5,835 bases of DNA. Origin: Cyanobacteria bacterium UBA8803. GTDB lineage: Bacteria; Cyanobacteriota; Cyanobacteriia; Cyanobacteriales; Coleofasciculaceae. This document shows, in pieces, positions 1 through 5,064 of this stretch (within the stretch, counting starts at the first letter, position 1; every line of letters begins with the position of its first letter). Below the pieces are notes generated by a model. The model had not been told where the DNA came from and did no database searches. It saw only the letters and a program-made list of their open reading frames with translations. The translations under genes and the position numbers were made by a program. The DNA is taken from contig DNXU01000620.1 of the NCBI GenBank assembly GCA_003505715.1, forward strand, positions 234 to 6,068. The letters are read 5' to 3'.

Positions 1-100
1 AAACAGCGACTCGCCCCTACATTGGATATTTTTTTATTTCCAAGATTGAAGATTAGACACCCTGTACTGTTGCTCACAACTTGTGACCGGAAAATGCCAA

Positions 101-128
101 TTTTCGATTCTCAATTCTCAATTTTCAG
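101..128. repeat. Short degenerate heptamer array (TTCTCAA type)
   Basis: Four consecutive 7-base units read TTTTCGA, TTCTCAA, TTCTCAA and TTTTCAG on the plus strand. Two are identical and the others differ at two or three positions. The array overlaps the last codon and stop of the proposed 55-residue membrane protein gene (stop at 127-125), so the repeat supplies that gene's 3' end. It resembles the short tandemly repeated repetitive (STRR) sequences of filamentous cyanobacteria. The remaining 100 bases to the left edge are AT-rich and show no gene that I can support. Confidence 0.5.
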
Positions 129-292
129 TTTTGTTGCCAAGCAGCGGTAATCTCTGTGTTAATGTCAACAACCGCTGCATAATTTTTCTGGCCCTTTGGC
201 TGCCACAAGAACAACAAACTGGCGAGTAACAGAAAGCCTAACAGTGATAAACTAAACTCAACAAATACTGCCCGTGTCAGATTAGGTTCCAT
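125..292 (-). CDS. Small single-span membrane protein, function unknown (55 aa)
   Basis: An ATG at 292-290 opens a 55-codon frame ending in TGA at 127-125. The protein starts MEPNLTRAVF. Residues 8-30 are strongly hydrophobic (runs such as LSLLGFLLLASLLFLW) and would make one membrane helix. A short polar tail of about 25 residues (QPKGQKNYAAVVD and on) follows. A weak Shine-Dalgarno, AAGGG, lies 10 bases before the ATG. The composition is protein-like and the frame closes just where repeat-rich intergenic DNA begins, as expected of a real gene. It was found by reading the gap, since it is too short for usual ORF cut-offs. I considered the small photosystem and cytochrome b6f subunits known to me (PetN, PetM, PsbX, PsbM, PsbT) and none matches clearly. 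The frame stays open upstream of the ATG without a better start, so it could also be the 3' part of a broken longer gene. Confidence 0.45.
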   Translation of the reverse strand: MEPNLTRAVFVEFSLSLLGFLLLASLLFLWQPKGQKNYAAVVDINTEITAAWQQN

Positions 293-524
293 ACCAATAC
301 TGCCCTTACGATAAAAAGCGATCGCACTACAGATCCATGACGAAGAGTCAGTAGATCTGGTTGTACTTCCATTACCAGGCTATGTCTGGAGATACCCAAA
401 TGACTCAGTAAAATTGACCGAAATAGCCTTTCTCCCAACTGACCACCTCCGCAATTTTACGGAGGGCATTGGCCAAGCTCAATTCTTGATAAGTATATTT
501 ACTTGATTTTGGCCAGAATTGCAC
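277..524 (-). pseudogene. Possible frameshifted remnant of a small unknown gene
   Basis: Two overlapping minus-strand frames look like parts of one protein. The first runs from GTG 524-522 to TGA 407-405 (39 codons) and reads protein-like at YTYQELSLANALRKIAEVV. It then turns into an unconvincing tail, WEKGYFGQFY. In another frame, from about base 441 to TGA 279-277, the reading QLGERLFRSILLSHLGISR continues, followed by MEVQPDLLTLRHGS. One extra base near 441-445 would join them into a single protein of about 80 residues. The first frame is also in phase with the J-domain gene across its TAG stop at 530-528. I recognise no family. The alternative is that this is non-coding DNA with chance open frames; both halves are short and there is no clear ribosome site. 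The downstream half overlaps the start of the small membrane protein gene. Confidence 0.25.
330..359. other. Imperfect hairpin in gap left of the J-domain gene
   Basis: CAGATC (330-335) pairs with GATCTG (354-359) and TGAC (338-341) with GTCA (347-350). They are separated by a small internal loop and close on a GAAGA loop. There is no T-run after it on either strand, so it is not a typical terminator. It could be chance, an RNA structure, or the residue of a former repeat. Confidence 0.25.
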
Positions 525-527
525 ATA

Positions 528-1271
528 CTAATTATGAATGGTGCCATCGGGCAAGATAGCACCTGACAAATTAGCACCAGTTAGTTTAACCAACAATCGG
601 TCTTTAGTTCCCACCTTGGCTCCCCTGAGGTCGGCACCACGTAAATCAGCACCACTTAAATCAGCTCCTATTAAGTTAGCATCCCGCAAATTGGCCTGAA
701 TTAGACACGCTTGAAATAGGTTAGCTCTGAAGAGATTGGCACTTTCCAAGTTTGCCCGCGTCAGATTCACGTTATGCATAAAAGCATCGGCCAAGTTAGA
801 ATTACTCAGATTAGCTAGCTCTAGGTTTCGCCCTGAAAAGTCTCGTTCTTTGAGGTCAGCTCCCTGTAAGTTGGCTCCACTGAGATCGGGATAAGGCCAC
901 TTGGGCTGGTAATGGGATTGCGATCGCGCTTGTGATTGAGGTTGCTTGGACTGATAGTAACTGCGCCATTGGGAAGACTCTTGCTGTGGTGGTTTGGATT
1001 GGTAATAACGTCGCGATGGGGAAGGTTGTTGCGGCGGTGATGGTTTGGAGGATGGCTGGGGAGGAGTTATGGGATCTGATCGCAGTTTTTCCCGCGCTTG
1101 GTTAATCTCCTTCAACTTTTCTTGGGCTTTTTGGCGCAACCTGGGATTTTCTTCAGGAACGCGATCAGGATGCCAAATAAAGGCCAAGTCCCTGTAAGCT
1201 TGGTTCACCTCTTCTAGAGACGCTCCCGGCTCTAATCCCAATATTCTGTAGTATTGCTCTAGCTCACTCAT
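528..1271 (-). CDS. J-domain protein with C-terminal pentapeptide repeats
   Basis: This is a 247-residue protein in three parts. Residues about 5-66 form a DnaJ-type J-domain with the diagnostic HPD tripeptide at 34-36, the element that stimulates ATP hydrolysis by a DnaK/Hsp70 partner. Residues about 68-128 are a Pro/Gln/Ser-rich linker with a repeated motif (YYQSK at 89-93 and 105-109, HYQPK at 120-124). From about 130 to 240 runs a pentapeptide-repeat domain of the A(D/N)LXX type, with L or F every fifth residue. It has an in-phase break at 219-229 (VGTKDRLLVK) and the common end LPDGT. Such repeats fold as a right-handed quadrilateral beta-helix and usually bind proteins. There is no Gly/Phe region, zinc finger or DnaJ C-terminal domain, so it is not a full DnaJ. 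I infer a client-specific co-chaperone or scaffold, cytosolic since no signal peptide or membrane segment is seen. ATG 1271-1269 is the only sensible start; the Shine-Dalgarno (TTGGA) is weak. The stop is TAG. Confidence 0.9.
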   Translation of the reverse strand: MSELEQYYRILGLEPGASLEEVNQAYRDLAFIWHPDRVPEENPRLRQKAQEKLKEINQAREKLRSDPITPPQPSSKPSPPQQPSPSRRYYQSKPPQQESSQWRSYYQSKQPQSQARSQSHYQPKWPYPDLSGANLQGADLKERDFSGRNLELANLSNSNLADAFMHNVNLTRANLESANLFRANLFQACLIQANLRDANLIGADLSGADLRGADLRGAKVGTKDRLLVKLTGANLSGAILPDGTIHN

Positions 1272-1310
1272 TCCAATTAGCTGTGCTGCAATTTTGCTTG
1301 AGACTTTAAC

Positions 1311-1348
1311 TTAGAATCCCCGCCTAGGCGAGAGCGGGGAATATCTAA
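1311..1348 (-). terminator. GC-rich hairpin after the radical SAM gene, possible terminator
   Basis: CCCCGC (1318-1323) pairs with GCGGGG (1334-1339). The stem extends outwards through TTAGA (1311-1315) and TCTAA (1344-1348) with two small bulges, giving a long stem. It starts 16 bases after the radical SAM stop codon and 40 bases before the J-domain gene, the right place for a terminator. No T-run follows on the minus strand, so a Rho-independent role is unproven. Bases 1321-1330 (CGCCTAGGCG) are also a perfect 10-base palindrome, which allows an alternative fold or a protein-binding site. Confidence 0.4.
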
Positions 1349-1363
1349 GCCCTCAATCCAATT

Positions 1364-2935
1364 TTATTGGGAACTCCCTATCAAAATCGCAGCTTCCCGT
1401 TTGGGAGCCTTGATGGTGAGTTGCGATTCAATCTGATCGCGCACAATTTGACGGTACTCCAAGAAATGCTCGAGGTGAGCACAATTGACTAAATACGGCT
1501 CCACTAGACTTGGATTATGCCAAAGCATTGAGAAAAACTGACGCCAGAATTGAAAGCGCGTATTGCGCGAGATGCCCTGTCGCCAAAAGATCAGTAACAT
1601 TGCCCGGATATTTGCCCATTCCGGAATCTTGAATGCCTTTTTGCGAGACTTCCGCTTCATCGGTCGGAAATGCCGATAAACTCGTCCCAGATAGCGGTGT
1701 GGTTCATAAAGTTCCCAAAAGCAATTAACATATTCCTGGGCGATTTCTTCGATGGGACGGGTGGGGATGAAATTCGTCAAAGTGGCTTGGTGGATGTTTG
1801 CTTCGCCATCTCCCTCCAACAAGCGTCCCTCTTTCTGAAGGCGATGCCACAGGGCAGTATTAGGCAACGCCTGAAGCATACTGCACATGGCTTGAGGAAT
1901 TGCAGTAGCTTCTACAAAGTCAATAATACGCCGACCTGCTCCAGGTTTCTCGCCATCGAAGCCAATAATAAACCCAGCCATAACCCGCAACCCTGCCTGA
2001 TTAATAGTCTGAACCGCTTCCATGAGCGAATTGCGGGTATTTTGGAATTTTTGAGTCAGAGCAAGGCTATCGGTATCTGGTGTTTCAATCCCCAAAAAGA
2101 CGGCGCTGAAGTTAGCGGCTATCATTAGCTCCAGCAGTTCTCGATCCTGGGCTAAATCTACTGAGGCTTCCGTCGATAGACGGAAAGGGTAACCGTGTTC
2201 TGCCATCCACGGGCCAAGTTCCCGTAGCAGAAGTTTCACATTTCGCTTGTTGCCGATGAAATTATCATCCACCATAAAAACAGGACGCCGCCAGCCCAAA
2301 TCATAGAGTCTTTGCAACTCAGCCAGCAGTTGGGCGGGGTTTTTGGTGCGAGGTTTGCGTCCGTAGAGGACGATGATGTCGCAGAACTCGCACTGAAAAG
2401 GACATCCCCGGGAAAACTGCACCGACATATCGCTGTAAGCGTTTAAATCCAATAAATCATATCGGGGAATTGGTGTAGTTGTGACATCGGGTTTTTCGCC
2501 GTTAGCCCGGAAGATTCCTGAGGTTTCACCTCTTAAGAGTGCTTCAACAAACAGAGGTAGAGTAATTTCGCCCTCATCCAAAATTAAAAAGTCTACCCCT
2601 GCTGCTATTGCTGCTTCAGGAACGGAAGTAACGTAAGGACCACCCACAGCTACTCGTTTGCCGCGTCGCTTCGCCTCACCGATCAGGTGCAGTAGATCGG
2701 ATTTTTGAACGATCATGCCAGAGACAATAACCAGATCGGCCCACGCCCAGTCGGCTTCGGTTTCAAACCGTACATTCCGGTCTATTAAACGGAATTCCCA
2801 CGTCTGAGGCAAGATCGCCGCAACGGTAATCATGCCCAAAGGGGGAAGGCTGACCTTACGCCCTACCAGTTCTAGGGCTTTGTCGAAAGACCAGAATGAT
2901 TTGGGAAACAGGGGATACAGGAGTAAAACGCGCAT
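1364..2935 (-). CDS. B12-binding-type radical SAM protein (DUF4070 family)
   Basis: This 523-residue protein has a Rossmann-like B12-binding domain at about 1-140 (MRVLLLYPLFPKSFW start, PPLG at 31-34, GGPYVTSVP at 98-106). A radical SAM core follows at about 170-380 and a DUF4070-type C-terminal region at about 380-515. The [4Fe-4S] cluster motif CxxxCxxC is complete at C178, C182 and C185 (RGCPFQCEFC); GIETP at 282-286 and GFIIGFDGE at 321-329 also fit the core. The usual DxHxxG cobalamin-ligand motif is not seen, as in many members of this group, so bound B12 would be base-off or absent. Family members include the hopanoid C-2 methylase HpnP, but sequence reading cannot separate HpnP from its paralogues, so the substrate is left open; a methyl transfer or similar radical step on a lipid or metabolite is inference. 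ATG 2935-2933 matches the family's normal N-terminus but has no Shine-Dalgarno, because a heptamer array lies directly before it. Confidence 0.9.
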   Translation of the reverse strand: MRVLLLYPLFPKSFWSFDKALELVGRKVSLPPLGMITVAAILPQTWEFRLIDRNVRFETEADWAWADLVIVSGMIVQKSDLLHLIGEAKRRGKRVAVGGPYVTSVPEAAIAAGVDFLILDEGEITLPLFVEALLRGETSGIFRANGEKPDVTTTPIPRYDLLDLNAYSDMSVQFSRGCPFQCEFCDIIVLYGRKPRTKNPAQLLAELQRLYDLGWRRPVFMVDDNFIGNKRNVKLLLRELGPWMAEHGYPFRLSTEASVDLAQDRELLELMIAANFSAVFLGIETPDTDSLALTQKFQNTRNSLMEAVQTINQAGLRVMAGFIIGFDGEKPGAGRRIIDFVEATAIPQAMCSMLQALPNTALWHRLQKEGRLLEGDGEANIHQATLTNFIPTRPIEEIAQEYVNCFWELYEPHRYLGRVYRHFRPMKRKSRKKAFKIPEWANIRAMLLIFWRQGISRNTRFQFWRQFFSMLWHNPSLVEPYLVNCAHLEHFLEYRQIVRDQIESQLTIKAPKREAAILIGSSQ

Positions 2936-2937
2936 GG

Positions 2938-2986
2938 TTGTTAGTTGTTGGTTGTTTGTTGTTGGTTGTTTGTTGTTGGTTGTTTT
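2938..2986. repeat. Heptamer array TTGTTNG, seven units, touching a start codon
   Basis: Seven uninterrupted 7-base units on the plus strand read TTGTTAG, TTGTTGG, TTGTTTG, TTGTTGG, TTGTTTG, TTGTTGG and TTGTTTT. Units alternate, giving a 14-base higher-order period. The array begins two bases before the ATG of the radical SAM gene. On that gene's strand it reads as a C/A-rich leader (CAACAAA, CCAACAA) with no guanine, so it replaces the ribosome-binding site. It is of the STRR class typical of filamentous cyanobacteria. Confidence 0.85.
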
Positions 2987-3030
2987 TTATTAGGGGTTTA
3001 CTACAGTTGAAGCGGTTATGTAATAATAAA

Positions 3031-3052
3031 CAACAACCAATAACCAAAACCA
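3031..3052. repeat. Inverted heptamers matching the TTGTTNG array
   Basis: CAACAAC, CAATAAC and a 6-base CAAAAC, then CAAT, follow each other on the plus strand. They are the reverse complement of the array at 2938-2986. Bases 3032-3043 pair with 2973-2984 over 12 positions with one mismatch, leaving a spacer of 47 bases. The intervening AT-rich DNA contains TATTAT- and TACATA-like boxes on the minus strand that could serve as a promoter for the radical SAM gene, but none is convincing. Confidence 0.5.
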
Positions 3053-3068
3053 ATCTCTGATTGATTAC

Positions 3069-3103
3069 ATCGTAGAGACGCTGCATGGCAACGTCTCTAC
3101 GAT
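3069..3103. repeat. 12-bp-arm palindromic repeat (GTAGAGACG type)
   Basis: ATCGTAGAGACG (3069-3080) and CGTCTCTACGAT (3092-3103) are perfect inverted arms around an 11-base centre that itself pairs (TGC with GCA) after one mismatch. Weaker outer symmetry exists between TTGATT (3061-3066) and AATCAA (3112-3117). A nearly identical palindrome is a common dispersed intergenic element in filamentous cyanobacteria, as far as I recall. It lies in the gap between the amidohydrolase and radical SAM genes and may form an RNA hairpin in either transcript. No T-run follows. Confidence 0.7.
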
Positions 3104-3162
3104 TTATCTCCAATCAAGGGGATGAATGTCTAGTACAGCCTGGGGACATAATCCACCATTGA

Positions 3163-3194
3163 AAAAAGCTTAAAAAGCTTACTGTACAAGCTTT
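3163..3194 (-). terminator. AAGCTT hairpin after the amidohydrolase gene, weak terminator candidate
   Basis: On the minus strand AAAGCTT (3194-3188), a 7-base loop and AAGCTTT (3180-3174) form a 7-bp stem followed by further T residues. This begins 43 bases past the amidohydrolase stop. The stem is AT-rich and short, so it would be weak. The right-hand arm is part of a perfect tandem 9-base duplication, AAAAAGCTT at 3163-3171 and 3172-3180, giving three AAGCTT sites within 30 bases. Confidence 0.3.
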
Positions 3195-3199
3195 ATTCC

Positions 3200-3236
3200 C
3201 TTCTGCATAGCAGCCTCCTGCCTTTTGCCCTCTTGC
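3200..3236. repeat. Degenerate TGC-ending heptamers next to the amidohydrolase stop
   Basis: Units CTTCTGC, ATAGCAG, CCTCCTGC, CTTTTGC and CCTCTTGC follow one another up to one base from the stop codon at 3238. Spacing is seven or eight bases and identity is low. It looks like a worn version of the CTGCCTT-type STRR arrays seen in filamentous cyanobacteria. It may instead be plain pyrimidine-rich DNA. Confidence 0.35.
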
Positions 3237-3237
3237 A

Positions 3238-4626
3238 CTAGAGGCTCTGAACCATGAGTTTTTCGGGTAGAGATTGGCGCAAGCGATCGCCATAAAGAGC
3301 CAGGGCATTGCCGCCTAGCAGTAGCTCTAGATGATCGCGATCGTAATTAGCCGCCTGCGCAGCATCCTTGACACAATCATGTAGAACGCCATCCCAATGC
3401 CCGTAGTCGCCGGAGAAGCACGCCAAATGCTTGCCGATTTCACCCATGGCAATGTGTAAGTAACCTGGACTGGGATCGTCTGATTCAAACGAGGTAAAGA
3501 TTTGTCCCCGTTCAAAATACTCCAGCGGATCGCGGTGGCGCAAGTCGTAATGCTCGTACAGGCTGGCATCATCAATTTTGGTCGGGTCGTGAGCGGCATT
3601 CCACAACAAATCAAACAGGTTTTTGGCCTGACTGATGATGTTGACATTGTTAGTACCACCCCGCTCTTGAATCATGAGCTTGGTAAATTCCATCAAGGAC
3701 GGGCGATAGGGATGTTTGGGGTCGAAGTCGCGAATGCGCTTTTCCCAGTGTTCGTGGAAGGCATGAGCTAAATCGGGCAACCATCCGCAACCCCCTTCTA
3801 AAAAGCCAACCCTGAGAGTAGGGAATTGCTCGAAGGCTCCATCAAAAATCATGCGAGCTAAAGCTAGCTGCTGCTGGTTCCGCTGCACGAAAATATGGGT
3901 GAGGACGAAGGTTTCCATATGATCGGAAATCCCACCCACCATATAAGAACCCGGCCCCCCGTGAATGCCCAAACCAATGTCTAAGTCTACAGCGGCTTGG
4001 AGAATTGGCCGGAAGTCTGGGTGGCTAATGGATTTACAAGTGCGAATCTCTGGGAACGCATCGGGTGCTTTGGGATGGGGAATTGGCATATTAGGAGCAA
4101 CAGCTACGCTAATCATGCCTAGTTCGTTGACGCAGCGATACATTTCCTTAACCGCTTCATCTACATCTTGCAGGGGAATGACACCAATGGGTTTGAGTCG
4201 GTTGTCGTAACCCTGGCAATCATCAGCCATGTAATTGTTGTAGGCGCGGCACAAGGCGATCGCTAAATCCTTATCCAGAATGCTAGAAAAGATCAGATTG
4301 AGGGTGCCATAGATGACGTGGACATCAACCCCTTCTTGATCCATATGTTCGAGGCGCACCTTATTGAACATCGCCCCTAAAGTGGTATCTGGATGAAGAT
4401 TTCTAAAGCCTCCTTTCCCCAAACCTTGAGGTTGGGGAAACATCCGCAGGAAGTCGTTTTTACCCGTTGCTGGATTGAAGTCTACGATTTTTGCCCGTTG
4501 GTCACCGAGACTATCAATCACTAAACCGACGCGATCGCGATACTCCGGATCTAAATAATCCCGCATGATCATGGGATTTTCTAGTTTATGGGCGTCGGCA
4601 TCGACTACCAGTAAATCTTGGTACAT
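3238..4626 (-). CDS. Metal-dependent amidohydrolase, amidohydrolase-2 (PF04909) type
   Basis: This is a 462-residue TIM-barrel hydrolase or decarboxylase of the ACMSD-like superfamily. Signs in order, counted from the chosen ATG: VVDADAHKLE at 7-16 (metal-site Asp/His strand), LEHMDQEGVDVHVIY about 92-106, GIHGGPG about 220-226 (metal-binding His 222), FLEGGCGWLPD about 275-285, SGDYGHWDG about 405-413 (the catalytic or metal Asp region), and the GGNALALYG end at 438-446 found in this family. The first motif is DxDxH rather than the classical HxH; many uncharacterised COG2159 proteins share that form. The substrate is unknown. No signal peptide or membrane segment is seen, so it is probably cytosolic. 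A GTG at 4632 would add two residues, but it is part of the Shine-Dalgarno GAGGAG, which sits five bases before ATG 4626-4624, so the ATG is chosen. The neighbours give no firm pathway. Confidence 0.9.
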   Translation of the reverse strand: MYQDLLVVDADAHKLENPMIMRDYLDPEYRDRVGLVIDSLGDQRAKIVDFNPATGKNDFLRMFPQPQGLGKGGFRNLHPDTTLGAMFNKVRLEHMDQEGVDVHVIYGTLNLIFSSILDKDLAIALCRAYNNYMADDCQGYDNRLKPIGVIPLQDVDEAVKEMYRCVNELGMISVAVAPNMPIPHPKAPDAFPEIRTCKSISHPDFRPILQAAVDLDIGLGIHGGPGSYMVGGISDHMETFVLTHIFVQRNQQQLALARMIFDGAFEQFPTLRVGFLEGGCGWLPDLAHAFHEHWEKRIRDFDPKHPYRPSLMEFTKLMIQERGGTNNVNIISQAKNLFDLLWNAAHDPTKIDDASLYEHYDLRHRDPLEYFERGQIFTSFESDDPSPGYLHIAMGEIGKHLACFSGDYGHWDGVLHDCVKDAAQAANYDRDHLELLLGGNALALYGDRLRQSLPEKLMVQSL

Positions 4627-4631
4627 GAACA

Positions 4632-4637
4632 CTCCTC
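4632..4637 (-). promoter_or_regulatory. Shine-Dalgarno GAGGAG deciding the amidohydrolase start
   Basis: GAGGAG reads from 4637 to 4632 on the minus strand, with five bases (TGTTC) to ATG 4626. The competing GTG at 4632-4630 overlaps the last base of this box and so cannot be served by it. This fixes the start at the third codon of the longest frame. Confidence 0.75.
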
Positions 4638-4645
4638 AATGAATT

Positions 4646-4701
4646 GGTCAGTTGGGGTAGTCAGTTGTCAGCGATCGCTTAAAAATAATGAATAACTGAC
4701 C
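4646..4701. repeat. TCAGTTG repeats and 8-bp inverted repeat in gap
   Basis: TCAGTTG occurs at 4648-4654 and 4661-4667, followed by a partial unit. GGTCAGTT (4646-4653) is the exact reverse complement of AACTGACC (4694-4701). The loop holds a HIP1 site (4671-4678). On the minus strand this would fold after the Mpo1-like gene and before the amidohydrolase. There is no proper T-run, so it is recorded as a worn STRR-type repeat and not as a terminator. Confidence 0.45.
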
Positions 4702-4720
4702 GTTAAGGGCTGATGGATAA

Positions 4721-5038
4721 CTAAGCTTTCTGCTGACGAGTCCAGGACATCCAGACTTGGCGCAGACCGAACCAGTTTTCTAATGACCACGACATTGACG
4801 CTAGTATAGTGATCCCAGGATACTTTCTAAAGGCTGGTTCATTCTTCTCGAAGAAGGCATGTCCCCCTAGGGCAAGGACTTGAGTCAACACTAAGCAGAT
4901 CAGTACTAATCGCCAGTCGTAGAACAGCAGAAACACAGCTGCGATCGCCAGTACGTTGGTGATGTGGTGCAGAATCTGGTTAATCGGATGCTGGTGACTG
5001 GCCACAAAATGCGCTTTTGCCTCGTGGAAGTAGTTCAA
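4721..5038 (-). CDS. Mpo1-like (DUF962) small membrane protein, TTG start
   Basis: This is a 105-residue protein of the Mpo1/DUF962 family. The yeast member Mpo1 is an iron-dependent dioxygenase that shortens 2-hydroxy fatty acids by one carbon; bacterial roles are little known. Visible family features are HQHPINQILHH at 15-25, the motif GHAFFEKNEPAF at 59-70 with H60 and E64, and two hydrophobic stretches, about 28-42 and 44-59, that should span or enter the membrane. The conserved histidines expected to hold iron are present, so it looks intact. The longest frame opens at TTG 5065-5063 (114 aa), but that codon lies in the -10 box of a strong promoter and cannot be in the message. The TTG at 5038-5036 has AGGAG seven bases before it and gives the natural family start MNYFHEAKAHF. 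The stop is TAG at 4723-4721. Fatty-acid alpha-oxidation is inferred from the family only. Confidence 0.85.
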   Translation of the reverse strand: MNYFHEAKAHFVASHQHPINQILHHITNVLAIAAVFLLFYDWRLVLICLVLTQVLALGGHAFFEKNEPAFRKYPGITILASMSWSLENWFGLRQVWMSWTRQQKA

Positions 5039-5045
5039 AGGAATT

Positions 5046-5050
5046 CTCCT
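5046..5050 (-). promoter_or_regulatory. Shine-Dalgarno AGGAG for the Mpo1-like gene
   Basis: AGGAG reads from 5050 to 5046 on the minus strand, seven bases (AATTCCT) before TTG 5038-5036. It lies inside the longer reading frame, which shows that the upstream TTG at 5065 is not the start. Confidence 0.75.
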
Positions 5051-5064
5051 AACACTGAAAAGCA

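Larger units (their letters stand above)
318..4948. repeat. HIP1 octamers GCGATCGC, seven copies
   Basis: The palindrome GCGATCGC occurs at 318-325, 920-927, 3283-3290, 4256-4263, 4531-4538, 4671-4678 and 4941-4948. In random DNA an 8-mer would be expected about 0.1 times in this length. HIP1 is the hallmark over-represented octamer of many cyanobacterial genomes, so this is the best single clue to the source. Copies fall both inside genes and in gaps; none lies between 928 and 3282, which includes the whole radical SAM gene. Confidence 0.9.

Noticed and set aside
293..404. tRNA or riboswitch in the gap left of the J-domain gene
   Set aside because: I found no cloverleaf, no GTTCRANNC-like T-arm and no known riboswitch core, only a small imperfect hairpin.
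446..465. CCTCCG/CGGAGG hairpin with 8-base loop as a terminator
   Set aside because: The stem is only six pairs and has no T-run on either strand. It also falls in the possible coding remnant, where it encodes LRKIAE.
1670..2128. 152-codon plus-strand open frame
   Set aside because: It lies fully opposite the well-supported radical SAM gene and has no recognisable domain.
1364..2935. Naming the radical SAM gene hpnP
   Set aside because: The family contains several paralogues and no hopanoid context is visible, so the symbol would be a guess.
2856..3308. Two minus-strand open frames across the repeat-rich gap
   Set aside because: One is a translation of the heptamer array (Gln/Thr/Asn runs) and the other covers hairpins and gene ends. 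Neither has a plausible start or family.
3327..4210. Three open frames of 81-110 codons overlapping the amidohydrolase gene
   Set aside because: They are other-frame readings of an intact, motif-bearing gene.
4633..4720. Promoter for the amidohydrolase gene
   Set aside because: Only weak boxes such as TTAACG with TTTAAG are present, much poorer than the promoter at 5065-5093.
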